A DNA stretch of 22,147 bases from Ferroplasmaceae archaeon UBA567 (GTDB lineage Archaea > Thermoplasmatota > Thermoplasmata > Thermoplasmatales > Thermoplasmataceae): contig DAUP01000015.1 in NCBI GenBank assembly GCA_002505185.1, positions 1 to 22,147 on the forward strand, in the 5' to 3' direction. This document shows, in pieces, positions 14,527 through 22,147 of this stretch. The notes beneath the pieces are model-generated. The model searched no databases and was not told the origin of the DNA. It saw only the letters and a list, made by a program, of their open reading frames with translations. Every line of letters begins with the position of its first letter. The stretch's first letter is position 1. A program made the translations under genes and the position numbers.

Positions 14527-15424
14527 ATGTCATTATTAAGTGAAATCGCATCAGAGTCAAACAAAATTGGAATTGGAAATACACCCCTATACAGGCTTGG
14601 TGAAACTGGAATCTATACAAAGCTTGAATATTATAACCGTTTCAGGTCAATAAAGGACCGTGCAGCTTTCTTTATGATAGACTATGCCCTGAAAACAGGC
14701 ATGTTAAAAAGCAATCAGACAATAATTGAAGCCTCATCTGGGAATACAGGAATAGCAATAGCGGGAATTGCCGGCATCTTTGGTTTGAGGAGCGAAATAG
14801 TGATACCGGAATCAACCCCTGAAGCAACAGGAAAACTTCTGGAAAACCTTGGTTCCAAGGTCACAAGAACACCAGGCAATAGCACAGAAAGCTCCATTAA
14901 TTATGTTGATAGCATAGCAGAAAAATATCCTGAAAAATATTTCAGAATAGGGCAGCATGGAAACGCAATGAATTCCAGTGCGCATTATTATGGAACCGGG
15001 CCAGAAATAGCCAGGGAGTTGGGGCATATAGACAATATAGTTGCAGGTGTTGGGACTGGTGGAACTATCACTGGCCTTTCAAAGTATTTTAAAGAAAAAT
15101 ACAACGTCAAGGTTACAGGAGTGCTTCCGGAAGAAGGATCTCATATAGTTGGACTTCGCAATCCATTCAAATCCAGCCACCGTGCAATTATTGATATGTA
15201 TGGGAATCTCATCGATAATTTTGTCACTATATCTGAAGACGAAGCCTACCACGGTGTTCAGGAACTCAAGGACAAATATAACTTACTCTGTTGGCCCTTC
15301 ATCGGGTGCTAATTACATGGCATCTATGAAGATATCTGGAAAAAATAGAGTTATCCTTACAGTGTTTCCAGATGATTATTCCAAATATTCCAGTATCTAC
15401 AGGAAAAAATACATAATAAAATAA
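14527..15424 (+). pseudogene. cysK: Cysteine-synthase-family PLP enzyme with a frameshift
   Basis: Beta-replacing PLP enzyme that would make cysteine from an activated serine and sulfide. The intact part has the Schiff-base lysine K43 in SIKDR, the phosphate-binding ASSGNTG loop at 69-75, and GVGTGGTITG near 174. At about 15286 the frame breaks: the first frame continues KDKYNLLCWPFIGC and stops at 15312, while the +1 frame continues with the conserved SVGPSSGANY ending and runs to 15424. The family length (about 300 residues) is restored by removing one base, probably the C at 15286. The region has no slippery run typical of programmed frameshifting, so this is either a sequencing error or a recent inactivation. 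The stop of the restored frame abuts that of the next gene. Confidence 0.8.
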
Positions 15425-16036
15425 TTAATAGAAAGACTTATTTTTATTACCATTATAATTCTGCAGTGGAAGCCAGTTAAAGCCCTTTAACTCTATATTT
15501 CCATTATTCATTGAGAAAACGGATATGGAGCAGTTGCCGATTTCAAGTTTCGTCAGTGGCAATCCATTAATTTCAGTTGCCAGTGAGAACATTCCACGTA
15601 TGGGTTCTAAATGCGTAGCAACCAGTACACTGTTATAATCCATTTGTGATATTGAATCAATGAAATTTTTTACCCTTTTCTTAAGTTCCGAAAATTTTTC
15701 CACCCTATACCTATTTTCCACACCGTCCTGAAATGTTGTATACCAATTTGGATCCAGGGAGGCTATCTCAACGATCTTCCTTCCGGTCAATTTTCCAGTG
15801 CCAATATCCATGAGCCGGTCGTCTTTGGTATATTCATGGATACCCATGTGGTTTAAGGTCTCTATAACACGTAAAATTGGGCTTGTATATACAGCATCAA
15901 AATTAATATCCCTGATGTATTTTCCGGCATCCCTGGCCTGTAATACTCCCTTTTCATTCAGTTCTGTGTTATCAAGGGGAAATACTGCTTCGGCATTGTT
16001 ATATGTTTCTCCATGCCTGATCAGATAAACTAACAT
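15425..16036 (-). CDS. Histidine phosphatase (phosphoglycerate-mutase-like)
   Basis: 203-residue cytoplasmic enzyme with the phosphohistidine motif LIRHGET (RHGE at residues 7-10) and a second conserved histidine in VLVATHLEPIRG. The family transfers or removes phosphate through the first histidine. The usual acidic residue in the E-G block is replaced here by MDIGTGKLTGRK, in which no glutamate is present, so the catalytic acid may be displaced or missing. It could be a cofactor-dependent phosphoglycerate mutase, a sugar phosphatase or a regulatory phosphatase; family members cannot be told apart by sequence alone. It converges on the frameshifted cysteine-synthase gene with no base between the two stop codons. 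It diverges from purC across 164 bases of AT-rich promoter sequence. Confidence 0.75.
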   Translation of the reverse strand: MLVYLIRHGETYNNAEAVFPLDNTELNEKGVLQARDAGKYIRDINFDAVYTSPILRVIETLNHMGIHEYTKDDRLMDIGTGKLTGRKIVEIASLDPNWYTTFQDGVENRYRVEKFSELKKRVKNFIDSISQMDYNSVLVATHLEPIRGMFSLATEINGLPLTKLEIGNCSISVFSMNNGNIELKGFNWLPLQNYNGNKNKSFY

Positions 16037-16173
16037 GTATGGTTATATTGCATTTGTAGTTAATTTTTATTGTTATGCCCTAGAAAACTTAAGAATTCTT
16101 ATTTTGCTTCTGAGAGTAAAATGCGTCAAAGTTTAAACGAAAATAGTATGGGTATTTCATTAATGAGAAATCA

Positions 16174-16187
16174 ATAAAATTATATTA
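16174..16187 (+). promoter_or_regulatory. TATA box of purC
   Basis: AATAAAATTATATT is centred about 21 bases before ATG 16201. No ribosome-binding site is visible before the start, so purC is probably leaderless. The exact start (16201 or the ATG at 16207) is not settled. Confidence 0.45.
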
Positions 16188-16200
16188 GGATTAGCTATTT

Positions 16201-17091
16201 ATGTGCATGGAACTTCTCAGGAAAGGCAAGGTTAAGGATGTTTACGATGACGGAAATGCACTGGTATTTAAATTCTCAGACAGGATATCAGTTTTTGACA
16301 AGATAATTCCCAATTCTATTCCCCATAAGGGGGAATCATTGTGCAGAACATCATATTACTGGTACAATGTAGTATCGTCACTGAACATAGAAACAGATCT
16401 CATTGAACTTGTTTCAGACTCAGAGATGAGGGTAAAAAAATACCGGCAGATGGATAAGGGATATGGATTCCTATCTAATTACATGGTGCCTCTGGAATTT
16501 ATAACACGGTACTACATGGCCGGTTCACTGTATGATAGAATCAAATCTGGAGAAATTGACTACCATACTCTGGGGTTCAAGAATGCCCCGGAATATGGTG
16601 ATCCACTTCCGGACCCATTTTTTGAAGTTTCAACAAAATTTGAAAAGTTTGACAGGTATCTTGAAACAAAGGAAGCCCAGGAAATTTCAGGACTCGACCT
16701 TGGGGAACTGTACAGTATACGTGAAATAATATTCAAAATAGACAGAAGAATTAACAAATCGGTGGAAAGCAGAGGACTTATCCATGCTGACGGTAAAAAG
16801 GAATTCGCCCTTGGCATGGAAAGAAAACCTGTAATAATAGATACCTTCGGAACACTTGATGAGGATAGATTCTGGGATAAAGAGGATTATGAAAATGGCC
16901 AGGTTAATGAGCTCAGCAAGGAAATGGTGAGGCAATATTACAGGGCTGCGGGCTATCATGAAAAGCTCATGTATGCAAGAGACAAAAAGGAAGCCGAGCC
17001 GGATATAACACCATTACCAGAAAATATGGTCAAGACCGTGTCAGATCTTTACATACAGATGTATGAGAAGATAACCGGGTTGAAATGGTGA
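16201..17091 (+). CDS. purC: Phosphoribosylaminoimidazole-succinocarboxamide synthase
   Basis: SAICAR synthase, which joins aspartate to CAIR with ATP in purine synthesis. The 296-residue product has KGKVKDVYDDG at the N-terminus (the ATP lid of the family), the ISVFDKIIPNSIPHKG block, and GLIHADGKKEFALGMERKPVIIDTFGTLDEDRFW, which contains the conserved D-K-E and D-T-F-G-T-x-D-E-D-R-F-W segments that bind ATP and metal. The enzyme is cytoplasmic. The second ATG (residue 3, at 16207) may be the real start. It faces the citrate synthase gene over 150 bases with no recognisable feature. No other pur gene is beside it. Confidence 0.95.
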   Translation: MCMELLRKGKVKDVYDDGNALVFKFSDRISVFDKIIPNSIPHKGESLCRTSYYWYNVVSSLNIETDLIELVSDSEMRVKKYRQMDKGYGFLSNYMVPLEFITRYYMAGSLYDRIKSGEIDYHTLGFKNAPEYGDPLPDPFFEVSTKFEKFDRYLETKEAQEISGLDLGELYSIREIIFKIDRRINKSVESRGLIHADGKKEFALGMERKPVIIDTFGTLDEDRFWDKEDYENGQVNELSKEMVRQYYRAAGYHEKLMYARDKKEAEPDITPLPENMVKTVSDLYIQMYEKITGLKW

Positions 17092-17241
17092 CCCGGAAAA
17101 ATAGGATCAATACCATAAAGAAAATAAAACGGGAATTCTGCATCCCATAGGATAAATTATCGCCAAATAAATGTAAGGTCACGTGGCAGATCCATTCATA
17201 AAATTATTAATATAGAAACTAGAAAATATAAAAAATATGTT

Positions 17242-18366
17242 TTAATTTCTTTCCTTCATTTTTACGAAATCCCGCTTATCAGGACCGGTATATACAGCTC
17301 TGGGTCTTATAAGCCTTTCCTCTTCCTCTACATATTCTGTTACATGTGCAAGCCATCCCAGAACTCTGGAGAACCCAAAGAGGGTTGTAAACATGTATAT
17401 TGGAAACCCGATCTCATTGAATACTATGCCGGAATAATAATCCGTATTGGGATATATTCCCTTTGCCCCGAACTCTTTTACACCAAGTTCCTCAAGTTTT
17501 ACGGCTATTTCAAACAATTTTTTCTGCTCAGCTGTCTGGTCAAGTGTTGTTGCAAGTTTTTTGAAAATCTTCATTCTTGGGTCATATGTCCTGTAAACCC
17601 TGTGGCCAAACCCCATCAATCTCCTCTTTCCATCCACTATGTTTGTCTTGAACCAGTTATCGACATTGTCCACACTTCCTATGTCAAGCAACTGCTTGTA
17701 TGCTGCCTCTGCAGCGCCACCATGCAATGGTCCCTTGAGTGCGGCCGTTGCCGCAGTTATGCATGAATACATATCCGATAATGTGGATGAGGCAACAAGC
17801 GCTGCTGTGGTGGATGCTGGTACTTCATGATCCACATATATTACCAGTGCTGCATTCATTGCAGAAATCTTTTTATCATCTACCCTGTCAAAGCAATTCC
17901 TGAGAAAAGCTTCGGCATAATCATATTTCGTATCAGGATTCTGGAGTGGCATTCCCATTTTATGTCTGTATATATTCGATATTATGCCAAGATTTTCCCC
18001 AAGTATCTTTGGAACCTGTTTTCTGTCATTTTCTTTATTCCACTGATAATCTCCAGAGGATAGGGACGCGAAGGCTGTTTCCATCATTGTTAAGGTGTCC
18101 GCCTCCCGGGGAAGATCTGATATTAGCTCCGTAACATGATCAGGAAGCTTATAATGCTCCTTTATTGATTTTTTGAATTCCTCAAGCTGCTGGCTGTTTG
18201 GAAGTTCACCATTGATCATCAGGTAGCAAACCTCCTCGAATGGACTATTTTGAACCAGATCATTTACGTCATACCCCCTATATCTGAGTACTCCTGCATT
18301 GCCGTCTATATATGTTAAGCCTGTGTACTTTATGAATACATCTTCCAATCCTAAACTTACTGCCAT
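17242..18366 (-). CDS. gltA: Citrate synthase
   Basis: Condenses oxaloacetate and acetyl-CoA to citrate at the entry of the citric acid cycle; archaeal relatives may also accept propionyl-CoA. The catalytic residues are present: H218 in KGPLHGG, H258 in GFGHRVY and D312 in TDYYSG, counted from an upstream GTG, with H183 in VDHEVPAST. The 374-residue length is typical of the archaeal small form. The start is placed at ATG 18366, where GTGAT sits 4 bases before it, rather than at the in-frame GTG 18375, which would overlap the upstream gene by 8 bases. The CBS-domain gene is 1 base upstream, so the two are likely one operon. Confidence 0.95.
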   Translation of the reverse strand: MAVSLGLEDVFIKYTGLTYIDGNAGVLRYRGYDVNDLVQNSPFEEVCYLMINGELPNSQQLEEFKKSIKEHYKLPDHVTELISDLPREADTLTMMETAFASLSSGDYQWNKENDRKQVPKILGENLGIISNIYRHKMGMPLQNPDTKYDYAEAFLRNCFDRVDDKKISAMNAALVIYVDHEVPASTTAALVASSTLSDMYSCITAATAALKGPLHGGAAEAAYKQLLDIGSVDNVDNWFKTNIVDGKRRLMGFGHRVYRTYDPRMKIFKKLATTLDQTAEQKKLFEIAVKLEELGVKEFGAKGIYPNTDYYSGIVFNEIGFPIYMFTTLFGFSRVLGWLAHVTEYVEEEERLIRPRAVYTGPDKRDFVKMKERN

Positions 18367-18367
18367 T

Positions 18368-18793
18368 TTAATCACTTCCGAACCAATCTGAATTTTTTAC
18401 ATTTGCCAGTTCCTTCAAAGTATAGCTCTCGCGCATCAGGTCTCTTGTGGAAAGAACTCCAGTTACCACATCATCCTTTGATTTTACTATGAGGTGCCTT
18501 ATATTATGCTTGCTCATAAGCACTGCCGCTTTGGTTATAGAATCATTCTCATGTATAAAAATCAAATTTTCCTTTGTAGCGGCCTCAACTATTGGTGTAT
18601 TAAGTGGTTTCCCTTCGGCAATTGCCTTTATAATATCCCGCTCTGTAACAATCCCCTTCAAGGCCTTTGGTGAGCCAAGCAGAAGAGAACCCTTATTTCC
18701 TGCAGTCATCTTCTTTGTGCCGTCATATATGGTTGATGCCTCATCTATGTAAATCGGCTGTTTTTGCATAATGTTACTTATTTCGAGAGCCAT
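18368..18793 (-). CDS. CBS-domain pair protein
   Basis: 141 residues forming two CBS domains, about 5-58 and 70-125, each with the end pattern GIVTERDIIKAI / GVLSTRDLMRES. CBS pairs are known to bind AMP, ADP, ATP or related nucleotides in the groove between domains and to change the activity or binding of a partner protein. This copy has no catalytic or DNA-binding domain attached. It lies directly upstream of the citrate synthase gene with only 1 base between them, so it is probably made with it and may tie the cycle's entry to cellular energy state; this is inferred from linkage. Divergent from the CPAC membrane protein gene across 148 bases. Confidence 0.85.
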   Translation of the reverse strand: MALEISNIMQKQPIYIDEASTIYDGTKKMTAGNKGSLLLGSPKALKGIVTERDIIKAIAEGKPLNTPIVEAATKENLIFIHENDSITKAAVLMSKHNIRHLIVKSKDDVVTGVLSTRDLMRESYTLKELANVKNSDWFGSD

Positions 18794-18941
18794 ATTCTAA
18801 CTATGGTACGATTTAATTTAAACATTATGTTTGGTAAAAAATAGCCATTGTAATAAACATTTTTACATGAAAATATCGGCAATTTATGATTTAGTCAGAG
18901 TCACCATAATTATTATTAGTTATCATATGATTTTGACATAA

Positions 18942-19676
18942 ATGAGGAATAAAAATCTGATACTCTTCATGGCTGGAGTTCTTCTGATTATTAATGGCTT
19001 CGAATTATACTCGAAACTGGGATACCTGTTTTATCCCAATTCATATAATTATGCATCTTCGGCTTCAACTGCCAGATTTTACACTTCATTTGATGATGTA
19101 TTATTTATTGCAGGTGCAATTGCTATTGCCCTTTCAATATATGTGGCCATAAAATCCCGTTATAATATCCCAAAGCTTAAGCACTTCTATCCTGTCTTTG
19201 CAATTTATACAGTAATCCTTGCAGTAGCCGGAGGAATGATACATATTATGCCATCTGGTTATAACTATCCACATTATGTAGCATTCCTCTACGGTCTTCC
19301 CATGTTTACCCCGAATTTTCTTTTATACTATTCCCATGCAGTTGGAGTATATATTTATCCATTTCAGGTTCTTTCACTCATGGCAGCATCAATTATAGGA
19401 AGTTCCATATTTGCCTTTTCCATTATGGGGCTTAAATTAAAAAAAGCAACTCCTCTCTCTATTGTTGGCGCCATAGGCGTCTGTCCCGCATGTGCGACCG
19501 GTACATTTTTTGGTGTAGTTATAGGAGCAAGCCCGTTTTTGAGTTCATTTTATCTTAATCAGATATACGGAAGTACTTTCAATGAAATAATACTGAGTAC
19601 AGTTTCAATTATACTTCTTTTAGGAATTTTTCTGTATATGGTAAGAGGATACAAAATTTCGTTTAAAAGATTATGA
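18942..19676 (+). CDS. Six-helix membrane protein with a CPAC motif
   Basis: 244-residue integral membrane protein. Hydrophobic segments lie at about 5-27, 50-70, 80-103, 133-164, 171-198 and 214-235. In the fifth, C181 and C184 form GVCPACATGTFFG, a CxxC with proline and small residues, set inside or at the edge of the membrane. Such motifs can bind metal (copper, iron) or act in thiol exchange; which applies here is not shown. No known transporter signature is present and I do not recognise the family. It has no operon partner: it is 148 bases from a divergent gene and 113 bases before the flavoprotein gene, which has its own promoter. Confidence 0.65.
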   Translation: MRNKNLILFMAGVLLIINGFELYSKLGYLFYPNSYNYASSASTARFYTSFDDVLFIAGAIAIALSIYVAIKSRYNIPKLKHFYPVFAIYTVILAVAGGMIHIMPSGYNYPHYVAFLYGLPMFTPNFLLYYSHAVGVYIYPFQVLSLMAASIIGSSIFAFSIMGLKLKKATPLSIVGAIGVCPACATGTFFGVVIGASPFLSSFYLNQIYGSTFNEIILSTVSIILLLGIFLYMVRGYKISFKRL

Positions 19677-19761
19677 AAACATTATTTTTGTGCCATTCTT
19701 CCACAATGTTCCATTCTCCTTTTTAAGCACTGAGACATATTATTATTTCCATTGGAAAAGA

Positions 19762-19773
19762 TTTTTAATAATA
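19762..19773 (+). promoter_or_regulatory. TATA box of the fused electron-transfer flavoprotein gene
   Basis: TTTTTAATAATA is centred about 23 bases before ATG 19790, a leaderless spacing. No ribosome-binding site is visible before the start codon. Confidence 0.45.
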
Positions 19774-19789
19774 CTTAGCATATACCGCT

Positions 19790-21616
19790 ATGAAAGGTAT
19801 TAATATTGTCGTTGCTGTAAAGCAAGTTCCGGATGCCGATGATTTAAGGATCGACCCGGTAACGAATAATCTGGTCAGAGAGGGAGTACCAGCTATTATA
19901 AACCCGCCTGACCTGCACGCCATAGAAGAAGCCCTCAGATTGAAGGAAAAATATGGCGGAACTGTTTCAATAATTTCCATGGGCCCACCTAAAGGAGACA
20001 TTACACTTAGAGAGGCCGTGGCTATGGGATCTGACAATATATATTTAATAACAGATGCAGCCATGGTAGGTTCAGATACATGGGCAACATCCTATACTGT
20101 ATCCAGAGGAATTGAGAAAATTGGTAAACCAGACATAATATTATTTGGGAGAAGGGCACTTGACGGTGAAACACAGCAGGTTGGCCCACAAACAGCAATG
20201 TGGCTGGGAATACCGGAAGTTGCATATACTGACAAAATTCTTGATATAGATATGGAAACAAAGGTTGCGAAGTTGCAGAGAACCACAGAATTTGATACCG
20301 AAACTGTTGAGGTTAAAATGCCCTTTGTTGCAACAATAACGGAAAATTCTAACACGCCCAGGGAAGCTACACTGGAGGGTATGATAAAGGCCATGACATT
20401 CCAGGTAACAAGGCTTTCGAAAACTGATATAGACGCAGACCCCAAAAAGATCGGACTTGCTGCATCACCAACCAAGGTTATAAGGGTAAGGCCTCCACCG
20501 AAAATGAGGAATCCGGAAATAATTAAAAATGAGGATTTAAACAAAACTGTTGATTTTCTTGTGTCGAAAATAAAGGAATCATTGAAGGGTATGAAGGCTA
20601 TGAATGAAGCATATGAAAAACCCGCACCTGTTACGAAAGTGGAGGACAGTATTTGGGTATACATTGATCATTTTGACGGCGAACTGAACAAGACATCGCT
20701 TGAAATTCTTGGTGCTGCAAGGAGAGTTGCAGACCTTATGGATACAAAGCTTGGTGCAGTTATAATAGGTACAGATGACGAGAAGCTTATTGACACAGCC
20801 TTCAAATATGGTGCTGATGAGGCCTATTACTGTGAAGCAGAAAATGCAAAGAGATATGACAATGATATTTACACAAAAGCCCTTGAGCTGATGATTAACA
20901 AATATAAGCCCAATTCACTGTTTTTCCCTGGAACATATAATTCCAGAGAGCTGGCAGCCACAACCGCAATAAAAGTTAATACAGGTCTTATAGCAGATTG
21001 CATTATATTTGATGTGGATGAGAAAGGCCAGTTACAGGCAACCAGGCCTGATTTCGGTGGAAAGGAAACATCCACAATTATATGTCCCAATAATAAGCCT
21101 ATAATGGTAAGTACCAGGGCAGGTGTGTTTTCAGCTCTTCCTGAAAGGGATTTCAAGGGAAAAATAGTAAAGGAAAAACTTGGTAAGGTTGAGTCCAGAT
21201 TCAAAATCACCGATTATAAAAACATAGAAAAGACCAATGCACTTTCAGTGGCACAGGTTGTGGTTGGTGTAGGCAGAGGCATTGTAAATAAGGATAACAT
21301 AAAACTGGCAGAGGACCTTGCAGCAAAGATCGGTGGTATAGTTGGGGTCAGCAAACCTCTTGCCGATGCAAACTGGTATCCCAAGGACAGGCAGGTCGGC
21401 CAGACTGGAACAACAATAAGGCCTAACCTGTATATTGCCATGGGAATATCCGGAGCAATACAGCATCTGGTGGGCATTCAGGGATCCAAGAGGATAATAG
21501 CCATAAACACAGATCCGGAGGCCCAGATATTCGAAAACTGTGATTATGGGGTTGTAGGGGATGTATTCCAGATAGTTCCAGAACTTATTAAAAAAATTGG
21601 TGATATAAATGCTTGA
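19790..21616 (+). CDS. Fused electron-transfer flavoprotein, beta and alpha subunits
   Basis: Electron-transfer flavoprotein carried as one 608-residue chain. Residues about 1-265 are the beta subunit, starting NIVVAVKQVPD, with GSDTWATSYTVSRGIEK and GRRALDGETQQVGPQTA at the nucleotide site. Residues about 280-608 are the alpha subunit; its FAD site is intact, with QVGQTGTTIRPNLYIAMGIS near 540 and AINTDPEAQIFENCDYGVVGD near 571. Most bacteria and many archaea encode the two subunits separately, and the family takes electrons from dehydrogenases to FixC/ETF-quinone oxidoreductase. The gene for such a partner overlaps its end by 8 bases. Whether it performs electron bifurcation cannot be told from sequence. 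Confidence 0.93.
   Translation: MKGINIVVAVKQVPDADDLRIDPVTNNLVREGVPAIINPPDLHAIEEALRLKEKYGGTVSIISMGPPKGDITLREAVAMGSDNIYLITDAAMVGSDTWATSYTVSRGIEKIGKPDIILFGRRALDGETQQVGPQTAMWLGIPEVAYTDKILDIDMETKVAKLQRTTEFDTETVEVKMPFVATITENSNTPREATLEGMIKAMTFQVTRLSKTDIDADPKKIGLAASPTKVIRVRPPPKMRNPEIIKNEDLNKTVDFLVSKIKESLKGMKAMNEAYEKPAPVTKVEDSIWVYIDHFDGELNKTSLEILGAARRVADLMDTKLGAVIIGTDDEKLIDTAFKYGADEAYYCEAENAKRYDNDIYTKALELMINKYKPNSLFFPGTYNSRELAATTAIKVNTGLIADCIIFDVDEKGQLQATRPDFGGKETSTIICPNNKPIMVSTRAGVFSALPERDFKGKIVKEKLGKVESRFKITDYKNIEKTNALSVAQVVVGVGRGIVNKDNIKLAEDLAAKIGGIVGVSKPLADANWYPKDRQVGQTGTTIRPNLYIAMGISGAIQHLVGIQGSKRIIAINTDPEAQIFENCDYGVVGDVFQIVPELIKKIGDINA
21599..21604 (+). promoter_or_regulatory. Shine-Dalgarno site for the FixC-like gene
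   Basis: GGTGAT lies within the end of the flavoprotein gene, 4 bases before ATG 21609. It is the same site and spacing as that of pyrI at 946-951 and confirms the FixC-like start. Confidence 0.7.
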
Positions 21617-22147
21617 ATATGATATAGTTATTGTTGGCGCAGGGCCAGCAGGATCTGCAGCTGCCCTGAAGGCAGCATCAGAAGGAAAAAAGGTTCTTGT
21701 AATTGAAAGAGGGCCTGAACCCGGATCTAAAAACGTTTCAGGAGCAGAGGTACGGAAGAATTACGTAGAATCTGTCTTTGGCGAGGGGATGCCCTATGAA
21801 AGAAATGTTAATACAATCAAATTTTCACTTTATGACAAAAAGAAACCTGTAGATATTGAATTCCATCCGGAAGGGCTTGTTACAACCGGACGGCTAAAAT
21901 TTGACAAATGGTTGTCGTCAGTTGCTGAAAATGCAGGTGCCACTGTTATACCTAAAACAACTGCACTTAAGTTGAACTGGGATAATGGCATTGCAAAATC
22001 CCTGACAACCGACAGGGGTGATGTGGCAGCAAAATCATTTATCCTGGCAGAGGGAGTCAATGCGCTGGTTTCTATGGAATCTGGAATTAACCAGGATTGG
22101 ACACCTGAAAATTCTGTGCAGGGAGTGAAAATGGTTTACTCTATAAA
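21609..22147 (+). CDS. fixC: FixC/ETF-quinone-oxidoreductase-like flavoprotein, partial
   Basis: The first 179 codons of a flavoprotein that starts with the FAD-binding dinucleotide fold YDIVIVGAGPAGSAAA (GAGPAG) and continues with a second strand VLVIERGPEPGSKNVSGA. It is in the geranylgeranyl reductase/FixC-ETF-QO group, which moves electrons from electron-transfer flavoprotein to the membrane quinone pool. The start ATG 21609 overlaps the flavoprotein stop by 8 bases and has GGTGAT at 21599-21604, 4 bases upstream. The gene runs off the right edge of the window, so the iron-sulfur ferredoxin-like part (or a following fixX gene) cannot be seen. The assignment rests on the N-terminus and its neighbour. 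Confidence 0.85.
   Translation, partial: MLEYDIVIVGAGPAGSAAALKAASEGKKVLVIERGPEPGSKNVSGAEVRKNYVESVFGEGMPYERNVNTIKFSLYDKKKPVDIEFHPEGLVTTGRLKFDKWLSSVAENAGATVIPKTTALKLNWDNGIAKSLTTDRGDVAAKSFILAEGVNALVSMESGINQDWTPENSVQGVKMVYSI

Noticed and set aside
17092..17241. Small gene or RNA between purC and citrate synthase
   Set aside because: No frame of useful length, no hairpin of note and no promoter beyond general AT-richness; it reads as a convergent spacer.
1..22147. CRISPR array or cas genes
   Set aside because: No regularly spaced direct repeats and no Cas-like motifs were seen on either strand.

Overview
The window looks like chromosomal DNA of an AT-rich, acid-loving euryarchaeon, most likely of the order Thermoplasmatales (Ferroplasma, Acidiplasma or Thermoplasma type). 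The informational genes are archaeal: aIF2-beta with a TRAM tail, an Elp3-type tRNA modifier, a CTP-dependent riboflavin kinase with a winged helix, and a diphthamide ligase. Many first genes have a TATA-like box about 25 bases before the start codon, as expected for leaderless mRNAs. Several downstream operon genes instead carry Shine-Dalgarno sequences matching the archaeal 16S 3' end. A fused electron-transfer flavoprotein and a sequon-rich surface protein also fit. Genus and species cannot be fixed from the sequence alone.

Layout. 1-3755: pyrB-pyrI (pyrimidine synthesis) converge on a minus-strand block of aIF2-beta, a PIN nuclease, the riboflavin kinase/regulator and the diphthamide ligase. 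3999-4854: a ribbon-helix-helix protein gene overlapping an unknown gene. 4832-7420: a minus-strand operon for a sequon-rich, membrane-anchored outer protein, an ABC-2 permease and its ATPase. 7551-7624: tRNA-Glu(CTC).

7626-10652 is the accessory part. An AT-rich, tightly overlapping three-gene operon (winged-helix-like protein, small protein, 390-residue alpha/beta protein) starts just after the tRNA. It is followed by two transposase tails joined at about 10185: a DDE-type tail on the minus strand and an IS110-type tail on the plus strand. None of the three operon genes can be named, and they are the best candidate here for an undescribed system.

10653-22147 returns to core metabolism: tandem universal stress protein, class II aldolase, Elp3, a small membrane protein, a cysteine-synthase-family gene with a frameshift, a histidine phosphatase, purC, a CBS-domain protein with citrate synthase, a six-helix membrane protein with a CPAC motif, a fused EtfB-EtfA, and the start of its FixC/ETF-quinone-oxidoreductase partner, which runs off the window. 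Coding is very dense: two convergent pairs have directly abutting stop codons and one convergent pair overlaps by 23 bases.
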